The translations under genes and the position numbers were made by a program. A stretch of DNA of 6,527 bases from Paracoccaceae bacterium (GTDB lineage Bacteria > Pseudomonadota > Alphaproteobacteria > Rhodobacterales > Rhodobacteraceae), in contig JAFIEC010000184.1 in assembly GCA_020832725.1 (NCBI GenBank), forward strand, positions 1 to 6,527. The letters run 5' to 3'. Within the stretch, counting starts at the first letter, position 1; every line of letters starts with the position of its first letter. Positions 1-4,050 of this stretch are shown piece by piece. The notes beneath the pieces are model-generated. The model was not told the DNA's origin and made no database searches. It saw only the letters and a program-made list of their open reading frames with translations.

Positions 1-20
1 AAGCGCAATTATTTTCTCCC
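1..20 (-). promoter_or_regulatory. Shine-Dalgarno and candidate TTG start of the next minus-strand gene (partial, leaves window)
   Basis: Read on the minus strand, GGGAG (20-16) is followed after seven AT-rich bases by TTG at 8-6. This is a strong ribosome binding site with good spacing, and no other start codon lies at a usable distance inside the window. If real, the gene begins with TTG CGC and continues off the left edge. As it follows a TRAP receptor gene on the same strand, the small membrane subunit (DctQ) is the natural guess, but only two codons are visible, so the product cannot be identified. Confidence 0.35.
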
Positions 21-78
21 TGACGTTAAACCTGGGGGCCACCGTTCGAACGCGACGGCCAACGCGGCCAGCCCCATG

Positions 79-116
79 GCCGGGCGGGCGCCCGGCGCAT
101 GGCCCGCCGCCCGCCC
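79..116. other. GC-rich hairpin between the TRAP receptor gene and the next gene
   Basis: A perfect 7-bp stem GCCGGGC/GCCCGGC (79-85 with 90-96) closes on a 4-base loop. It competes with a 9-bp stem GGGCGGGCG/CGCCCGCCC (82-90 with 108-116). Both lie just after the stop of the minus-strand receptor gene. No run of U follows on either strand, so a classical intrinsic terminator is not supported. An attenuating or 3'-end-protecting hairpin, which would let the receptor be made in excess over the membrane subunits, is possible. In such GC-rich DNA some structure is expected by chance. Confidence 0.35.
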
Positions 117-128
117 CCTTGGCCGGGC

Positions 129-1163
129 TCAGTCGTTATACTGGGCCACGAGTTCACGCGCCCGGGCGACCATCTCGGCCCCCGGCAGGCCCGCTGCCGT
201 CACTTCGGCGATCCAGGTCTCGGTGACCGCCTCGCCCACGGCCTGCACCGCCTCGAGCACGTCGTCGGGCATGGTCACGATGGTGTTGCCCCGCGCCTCG
301 ATCGCCTCGCGGGCGATGCCGTCGCCGGTATCCATCGCGCGCCCGGCCCAGGCCGAGGCCTCACGGCCAGAATTGGCGTCGATCACGGCGCGCAGGTCTT
401 CGGGCATGCGCTCATAGCTGGCGCGGTTCATGGCGAACACGAAGAAGGTGTTGTACATCGCGAAATCGCCGCCGATCTCGGTGTGGTTCTCCGCCAGTTC
501 CTCGACACGCAGCGCGGGCACGACCTCCCACGGGATGACACCGCCCTGCACCACGCCCCGCGACAGCGCTTCGGGGAATTGCGGCACCGGCATGCCCACC
601 GTGGTGGCGCCCAGCTGCTCCAGCAGGCGCACGGCCTGGCGCGAGGGGCCGCGCAGGGTCAGCCCGTCGAAATCGTCAAGCGAGGTGATCGGCCCGTCCT
701 TGGTGTGGATGACACCGGGGCCATGCACATGCACGGCGACCAGATGCACATCGCCCATCCGCTCGGTCAGGAATTCCTGCGTGAAATCCCAGGCCGCGCG
801 CGAGGATTTCTCCCCCGACCGGCTGGTCATGAAGGGAAGCTCGAACACCTCCGCCTCGGGAAACCGGCCGGGCTGATAGGAGGGCACCGTCCAGATGACG
901 TCCACCACCCCGTCGCGGGCCTGATCATAGAGCGAGGGCGGCGTGCCGCCCAGCTGCATCGAGGGAAAGACCTCTACCTTGATGCGGCCATCTGAATCTT
1001 CCATCACCTTCTCGGCCCATGGCACGATGAAGAACTTGGGCACAGAGCCGTTTGGCGACAGGAAATGATGCACCCGCAGGGTAACATCCTGTGCGAAAGC
1101 CCCGCTCGCACCCAGCGCAAGCGCAAGGGCGGCGGCAAGAGTTGTCCTTATCGGAGTGGTCAC
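129..1163 (-). CDS. TRAP transporter periplasmic substrate-binding protein (DctP family)
   Basis: This 344-residue protein is the periplasmic receptor of a tripartite ATP-independent transporter, which hands a small organic acid to a DctQM-type sodium- or proton-driven permease. I chose GTG at 1163 because GGGAGG lies 6 bases upstream, and because it places a typical signal peptide at the N-terminus: basic start, Ala/Leu-rich core to about residue 22, cleavage after AFA-24. The open frame extends 52 codons further upstream, but that part crosses the promoter region and looks non-coding. The mature protein starts DVTLRVHHF and has family landmarks: VFPSMQLGG near 65-73, a VFELPFM segment near 106-112, HVHGPGVIHT at 145-154, and GLTLRGPSR at 167-175, where Arg171 matches the conserved arginine that binds the ligand carboxylate in this family. 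Length is normal. The ligand cannot be told from sequence. The membrane subunits probably lie left of the window. Confidence 0.93.
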   Translation of the reverse strand: MTTPIRTTLAAALALALGASGAFAQDVTLRVHHFLSPNGSVPKFFIVPWAEKVMEDSDGRIKVEVFPSMQLGGTPPSLYDQARDGVVDVIWTVPSYQPGRFPEAEVFELPFMTSRSGEKSSRAAWDFTQEFLTERMGDVHLVAVHVHGPGVIHTKDGPITSLDDFDGLTLRGPSRQAVRLLEQLGATTVGMPVPQFPEALSRGVVQGGVIPWEVVPALRVEELAENHTEIGGDFAMYNTFFVFAMNRASYERMPEDLRAVIDANSGREASAWAGRAMDTGDGIAREAIEARGNTIVTMPDDVLEAVQAVGEAVTETWIAEVTAAGLPGAEMVARARELVAQYND

Positions 1164-1169
1164 GTTGAT

Positions 1170-1175
1170 CCTCCC
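1170..1175 (-). promoter_or_regulatory. Ribosome binding site fixing the GTG start of the TRAP receptor
   Basis: Minus-strand GGGAGG, six bases before GTG at 1163. None of the upstream in-frame candidate starts has a comparable site, so this decides the start and removes the spurious 52-residue extension. Confidence 0.8.
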
Positions 1176-1196
1176 AAATAACATGAAACCGACGAC

Positions 1197-1225
1197 ATTA
1201 AGCCCAATGCCAGCCCTTGTTGCAA
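1197..1225 (-). promoter_or_regulatory. Candidate sigma-70 promoter of the TRAP receptor gene
   Basis: On the minus strand, TTGCAA (1225-1220) and CTTAAT (1202-1197) are separated by exactly 17 bases; each matches the consensus hexamer at four of six positions. Transcription would begin near 1190 and give a leader of about 27 bases. The segment is clearly richer in A and T than its surroundings. The call is by eye; there is no expression evidence. Confidence 0.45.
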
Positions 1226-1244
1226 TGGAAATGATGCGTATGAC
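1217..1244 (+). promoter_or_regulatory. Weak candidate promoter for yqaA-dsbB
   Basis: TTGTTG (1217-1222) and TATGAC (1239-1244) are 16 bases apart, with three and four consensus matches. A start near 1251 would leave a leader of about 88 bases before yqaA. Its main interest is that its -10 and start point are covered by the 16-bp palindrome at 1242-1257. An alternative -35 is TTGACC at 1286-1291, but no good -10 follows it. Confidence 0.25.
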
Positions 1245-1257
1245 CGACCGGTCGGTC
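1242..1257. promoter_or_regulatory. Perfect 16-bp palindrome, TetR-family-like operator
   Basis: GACCGACC is followed immediately by its reverse complement GGTCGGTC; symmetry ends at both flanks. It sits in the divergent region between the TRAP receptor gene and yqaA. Compact perfect palindromes of this length and style are typical of TetR-family repressor sites (general family knowledge). It lies upstream of the candidate -35 of the receptor gene and overlaps the weak rightward promoter, so it could act on either side. No regulator gene is visible in the window, so the binding protein is unknown. Confidence 0.5.
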
Positions 1258-1278
1258 TGTTTTTCTGGCCCCTCCCCG

Positions 1279-1288
1279 CAAGCGCTTG
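1279..1288. promoter_or_regulatory. 10-bp palindrome CAAGCGCTTG, LacI-family-like operator core
   Basis: This perfect palindrome has the central CG dyad and AAGCGCTT core common in LacI/GalR-family operators. It lies 22 bp from the end of the 16-bp palindrome, about 50 bases before yqaA and about 116 bases upstream of the TRAP receptor. Its right half also forms part of a TTGACC that could serve as a -35. Ten-base palindromes arise by chance fairly often, so this is tentative. Confidence 0.3.
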
Positions 1289-1338
1289 ACCGCCGTGGCG
1301 TGCCGTGATGCATGGGCACATCCTGCAGGAAGGTGATG

Positions 1339-1917
1339 ATGCTCCGCAGCCTCTACAATCGCACGGTGGCGCTGGCGGCCACGCCCTATGCTCTCTGGGC
1401 GCTGGCACTGGTCAGCTTTGCGGAAAGCTCGGTCTTTCCCATCCCGCCCGATGTGCTGATGATCCCCATGATCCTGGCGACCCCCCACCGGGCTTTCCTG
1501 ATCGCCACCGTCTGCCTCGTGGCCTCGGTGCTGGGGGGGCTTGCAGGATACGCCATCGGCGCGCTGGCCTATGAAAGCCTGGGCGCGCCCATCCTCACCG
1601 CGCTGGGCAAGGACGCGGCTATGGCCGCCTTCAACGAGCGTTTCAACGATTTCGGCTTCTGGGCGGTACTGGTGGCGGGGCTGACCCCGTTTCCCTACAA
1701 GGTGATCACCATCATGTCGGGCTGGACCGGGCTTCCGCTGGCGACCTTCGTCGTCACCTCGATCGTGGCCCGCGGCATCCGCTTCTACCTGGTGGCCTTG
1801 CTGCTGTGGCGATACGGCGCACCCATCCGGGACTTTATCGAAAAGCGTCTGGGGCTGATGTTCACCCTGTTCGTGATCCTGCTGATCGGAGGATTCGTCG
1901 TGGCGGGGCGGTTGTGA
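1339..1917 (+). CDS. yqaA: YqaA-type DedA/VTT family inner-membrane protein
   Basis: A 192-residue polytopic membrane protein of the DedA superfamily (VTT/SNARE-associated domain), YqaA subgroup. Members are linked to membrane homeostasis and, in related DedA proteins, to lipid-carrier or phospholipid flipping; the substrate of YqaA itself is not settled. Diagnostic parts are FAESSVFPIPPDVLMIPM (27-44), which carries Glu29 and Asp38; a glycine-rich membrane segment at about 54-77; the GLTPFPYKVITIMSG motif (114-128); and the basic TSIVARGIRFYLVA segment (140-153) with Arg145 and Arg148. A last membrane helix lies near the C-terminus. I chose ATG at 1339, the second of two tandem ATGs, because AGGA at 1327-1330 is better spaced to it and the product then begins MLRSLYN; ATG at 1336 is nearly as good. 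dsbB follows after two bases, implying cotranscription and probably translational coupling. Confidence 0.88.
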   Translation: MLRSLYNRTVALAATPYALWALALVSFAESSVFPIPPDVLMIPMILATPHRAFLIATVCLVASVLGGLAGYAIGALAYESLGAPILTALGKDAAMAAFNERFNDFGFWAVLVAGLTPFPYKVITIMSGWTGLPLATFVVTSIVARGIRFYLVALLLWRYGAPIRDFIEKRLGLMFTLFVILLIGGFVVAGRL

Positions 1918-1919
1918 GC

Positions 1920-2405
1920 ATGGGGGTCGAGCTGCGCCTTGTGGCGCTGGCCACGCTGGGCTCTGTGCTGGCGCTGGCAGGTGCCTTCTGGTTTCAGCAC
2001 GTCATCGGGCTGGCCCCCTGCCCTCTGTGCATCTGGCAGCGCTGGCCCCATGCGGCAGGGGTCGCGGCCGGGGCGGCGGCGCTGGTGCTGGCGCGCGGGC
2101 CTGTCTTCGGACTGGCGGCGCTGGCCGGAGCGCTTGCGATGCTGGCGGGGACGGGCATCGCCCTCTACCACACGGGGGTGGAAAGCGGCTGGTGGCCCGG
2201 CCCCGCAAGCTGCGCGCTGGGCGATGTCTCGGGGCTTGACCCGGATGCGCTGCTCGACCGGATCCTCGCCGCGCCGATCGTGCGCTGCGACGAGGTGGCA
2301 TGGGCGTTTCTGGGCCTTTCGATGGCCACATGGAACGGGCTGATGTCGCTGGTTCTTGCGGCGCTGTGGGCGCGGGCCGCCCTTGGCCGCGGCGTGCGGG
2401 CCTGA
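1920..2405 (+). CDS. dsbB: Disulfide bond formation protein DsbB (quinone-linked DsbA oxidase)
   Basis: DsbB is an inner-membrane protein that reoxidises periplasmic DsbA and passes the electrons to quinone. The 161-residue product is of normal size and has four hydrophobic segments (about 7-27, 44-60, 63-84, 130-152). The first periplasmic cysteine pair is Cys34-Pro-Leu-Cys37, followed by the family-typical IWQR. The second pair is Cys98 (in ASCALGD) and Cys123 (in VRCDEVAW), preceded by the conserved YHTGVE at 83-88. The SMATWNG segment near 134-140 is also typical. All four redox cysteines are present, so it should be active. I used ATG at 1920, two bases after the yqaA stop; GTG at 1914, overlapping that stop, is an alternative. 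No dsbA partner is visible. Confidence 0.92.
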   Translation: MGVELRLVALATLGSVLALAGAFWFQHVIGLAPCPLCIWQRWPHAAGVAAGAAALVLARGPVFGLAALAGALAMLAGTGIALYHTGVESGWWPGPASCALGDVSGLDPDALLDRILAAPIVRCDEVAWAFLGLSMATWNGLMSLVLAALWARAALGRGVRA

Positions 2406-2410
2406 GCCCC

Positions 2411-3181
2411 TCAGACCGCCCGGCGCATCCGCGGCCGTTCCGACCAATCCTGTGCCGCCGCGCCGAACGCCTCGAACAGGGGACGCGATACCGGATCATG
2501 GGCCGCCCGCCATTCGGGGTGCCATTGCACCGCCATGGCAAAGCCGCGCGCCCCCGTCACATGCAGCGCCTCGGGCGTATCGTCAGGGGCAAAGCCCTCG
2601 ACCTCGATCCCCGCGCCCGCCCGCATGATCCCCTGTCCGTGCAGGGTGTTCGTAAGCACCTCCTCCGCCCCGAACAGGCGCGAGAAAAGGCCGCGCTTCT
2701 CCACGCGGACGACATGGCGCAGGGCAAATTTCTGGTCCAGCGTACCGTCGGGCGGCATGCGGTGGTTCATGCGTCCGGGCAAGTCCCTGATCTCGGGGTG
2801 CAGGGTACCCCCAAGGGCGACGTTGAATTCCTGAAACCCCCGGCAGATGCCGAATACGGGCTGCCCCCGCTCGATCGCCGCGCGGATCAGCGGCAGCGCC
2901 ACCCGGTCACGGCCACGATCAAAGGTGCCGTGGGCGGGGGTTTCCTGCTCGCCGTATTCCTCGGGATGGACATTGGCCCGCCCGCCCGGAAACACAAAGC
3001 CGTCGAACCGGTCGAGCAGATCGTCGGTGGTGACCAGATCCGGATCGGAGGGAATGAGCACGGGCATCGCGCCCGCCACCTCGGCCACGGCACGCGAATT
3101 GCCGTGCCCCACCGCATGGGCGGGGTATTCGTCGTTCACAAGGAACGAATTGCCGATGATGCCGATAACCGGGCGGGGCAT
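2411..3181 (-). CDS. Gamma-glutamyl-gamma-aminobutyrate hydrolase family protein (peptidase C26, PuuD-like)
   Basis: A 256-residue cytoplasmic hydrolase with the class I glutamine amidotransferase fold. PuuD, the best known member, cleaves gamma-glutamyl-GABA to glutamate and GABA in putrescine catabolism. The N-terminus PRPVIGIIGNSF is typical, FVFPGGRANVHPEEYG (62-77) is the family's glycine-rich loop, the nucleophile is Cys113 in FGICRGFQEFNVALGG, and VQWHPEW supplies His221 and Glu223, so the triad is complete. The start is ATG at 3181, with GGAGA seven bases upstream. Other putrescine-pathway genes are absent from the window, so the substrate is open; related enzymes split other gamma-glutamyl amides. 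The gene converges on dsbB, with five bases between the stops. Confidence 0.88.
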   Translation of the reverse strand: MPRPVIGIIGNSFLVNDEYPAHAVGHGNSRAVAEVAGAMPVLIPSDPDLVTTDDLLDRFDGFVFPGGRANVHPEEYGEQETPAHGTFDRGRDRVALPLIRAAIERGQPVFGICRGFQEFNVALGGTLHPEIRDLPGRMNHRMPPDGTLDQKFALRHVVRVEKRGLFSRLFGAEEVLTNTLHGQGIMRAGAGIEVEGFAPDDTPEALHVTGARGFAMAVQWHPEWRAAHDPVSRPLFEAFGAAAQDWSERPRMRRAV

Positions 3182-3205
3182 GAACCAGTCTCCGAAGCTT
3201 CCAGC

Positions 3206-3233
3206 AACCTAACCTCTCGGCCCGCGCGCACAA
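3206..3233 (-). promoter_or_regulatory. Weak candidate promoter of the PuuD-like gene
   Basis: Minus-strand TTGTGC (3233-3228) and TAGGTT (3211-3206) are 16 bases apart, giving a leader of about 20-25 bases before ATG 3181. Consensus matches are modest; position and spacing are the main support. Confidence 0.25.
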
Positions 3234-3325
3234 GGGGCGCAGACCCCGCCAAGGGTGCACAGCGGCACAGCCCACACGCATCTGCCCGGTTTTTGTGCAC
3301 ATGACCCGGCCGCGCCTGCCCGCTG

Positions 3326-3346
3326 GTGGCGGCGGGTTTCCGCCAC
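3326..3346. other. Inverted repeat in the leader region of the transglycosylase gene
   Basis: GTGGCGG (3326-3332) and CCGCCAC (3340-3346) form a perfect 7-bp stem with a 7-base loop in the non-coding 3182-3420 region. No U tract follows, so it is not an obvious terminator. It could be a folded leader element or simply a product of high GC. Confidence 0.25.
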
Positions 3347-3373
3347 GCGCAGACCCCGGAGATACATCGCGCA

Positions 3374-3399
3374 TTGCCCGGGCCCGCGCCCGGCGGCAA
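3374..3399 (+). other. Hairpin just upstream of the transglycosylase start
   Basis: TTGCC pairs with GGCAA (3374-3378 with 3395-3399) and, inside it, CGGGC pairs with GCCCG (3379-3383 with 3388-3392), leaving a 4-base loop and a 2-base bulge. The stem ends about 11 bases before the GGA that probably serves as ribosome binding site. If the transcript begins upstream, this structure could influence translation. Confidence 0.35.
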
Positions 3400-3420
3400 G
3401 AGCGCCCCAACGGAACCAAC

Positions 3421-4011
3421 GTGAGTCGGCCCATGCTGCGCATCCTGCCCGTCGCTCTCTGTCTCGGCCTTGTGGCCTCCTGTGCCCCGGCCCCGTCCGA
3501 CCCGCCCGCCATGCGGTGGGACCACCGCCCCGAGGCGCTGGAATGGACCGAGGCGACGCTGGGCGCGCTGCGCGAGGACGGGCGGCTGTCGTCCACCGTG
3601 CCGGCCGATGTCGGCACCTTCTGCCCCGGCTACGAGAGCGCGGATGCGACATCGCGCAAGGCCTTCTGGAGCGGCCTCTTCTCGGCGCTCGCGCGGTACG
3701 AGAGCACATGGAACCCGCAGGCGGCGGGGGCCGGTGGGCGCTATCGCGGGCTGTTGCAGATCATGCCGGCCACGGCCCGCCATCATGGTTGCGAGATTGC
3801 GGCACCCGATGCGCTGTATGACGGGGCGGTCAACCTGTCCTGCGCCGTGCGCATCGCCTCGGCGGCGGTGGCGCGCGACGGTGTCGTTGCAGGCGGTCCC
3901 GGCGCCTGGGGGGGCGTGGCCGCCGACTGGCCGCCGCTGCGCAACCCGGCCAAGCGCGCCGATATCGCGGCCTTCACCGCGTCGCAGGACTATTGCCGCG
4001 CAGGTTCGTGA
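3421..4011 (+). CDS. Small lipoprotein lytic transglycosylase (SLT domain)
   Basis: A predicted lipid-anchored murein hydrolase that cleaves the MurNAc-GlcNAc bond of peptidoglycan, forming 1,6-anhydro ends. The N-terminus is a lipoprotein signal: basic start, hydrophobic core, and lipobox Val-Ala-Ser-Cys ending at Cys21; the next residue is Ala, which would favour the outer membrane by the enterobacterial rule. The SLT domain begins near residue 82; Glu94 in RYESTWNP is the catalytic acid, and GLLQIMPATA (110-119) is the hallmark second motif. The C-terminal part (about 138-190) is a plausible remainder of the lysozyme-like fold. At 196 residues it is a minimal member without accessory domains. 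Apart from the lipid-anchored Cys21 it has Cys68, Cys124, Cys141 and Cys192, which may form disulfides. I used GTG 3421, which has GGA six bases upstream; ATG 3433 would still preserve the signal peptide. Confidence 0.82.
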   Translation: MSRPMLRILPVALCLGLVASCAPAPSDPPAMRWDHRPEALEWTEATLGALREDGRLSSTVPADVGTFCPGYESADATSRKAFWSGLFSALARYESTWNPQAAGAGGRYRGLLQIMPATARHHGCEIAAPDALYDGAVNLSCAVRIASAAVARDGVVAGGPGAWGGVAADWPPLRNPAKRADIAAFTASQDYCRAGS

Positions 4012-4023
4012 CCACGCCGCCGA

Positions 4024-4049
4024 CCTGCCCCGCCCGGCGGCGCGGCAGG
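4024..4049. terminator. Hairpin between the converging transglycosylase and pepN genes
   Basis: CCTGCC (4024-4029) pairs with GGCAGG (4044-4049) and, after one mismatch, CGCC (4031-4034) pairs with GGCG (4039-4042), leaving a 4-base loop. It fills most of the 39-bp gap between the two stop codons and would fold on either strand, so a bidirectional terminator role fits the position. There is no U tract, so efficient intrinsic termination is uncertain. Confidence 0.45.
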
Positions 4050-4050
4050 C

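Noticed and set aside
43..52. Palindrome CGTTCGAACG in the left spacer
   Set aside because: Ten bases, no extended symmetry and no promoter context; not distinguishable from chance.
99..995. Long plus-strand open frame (298 codons) opposite the TRAP receptor gene
   Set aside because: It is antisense to a well-supported receptor gene, is rich in His, Arg and Gly as expected of a GC-rich shadow frame, and has no recognisable domain.
1164..1319. 52-residue N-terminal extension of the TRAP receptor
   Set aside because: It would bury the signal peptide, cross both palindromes and the candidate promoter, and lacks a ribosome binding site, whereas GTG 1163 has a near-ideal one.
3255..3301. Repeated GTGCACA (3255-3261 and 3295-3301), 40 bases apart, as a paired operator
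   Set aside because: Each copy is only seven bases and the flanks do not match; it may be chance in a GC-rich region.
2300..3304. 334-codon plus-strand open frame opposite the PuuD-like gene
   Set aside because: The minus strand carries a complete class I amidotransferase with a full catalytic triad; this frame overlaps the dsbB end and has a low-complexity composition.
3295..3420. 42-residue N-terminal extension of the transglycosylase from GTG 3295
   Set aside because: It would place a lipoprotein signal inside the protein; the extension is Arg/Gly/Pro-rich and overlaps two hairpins.
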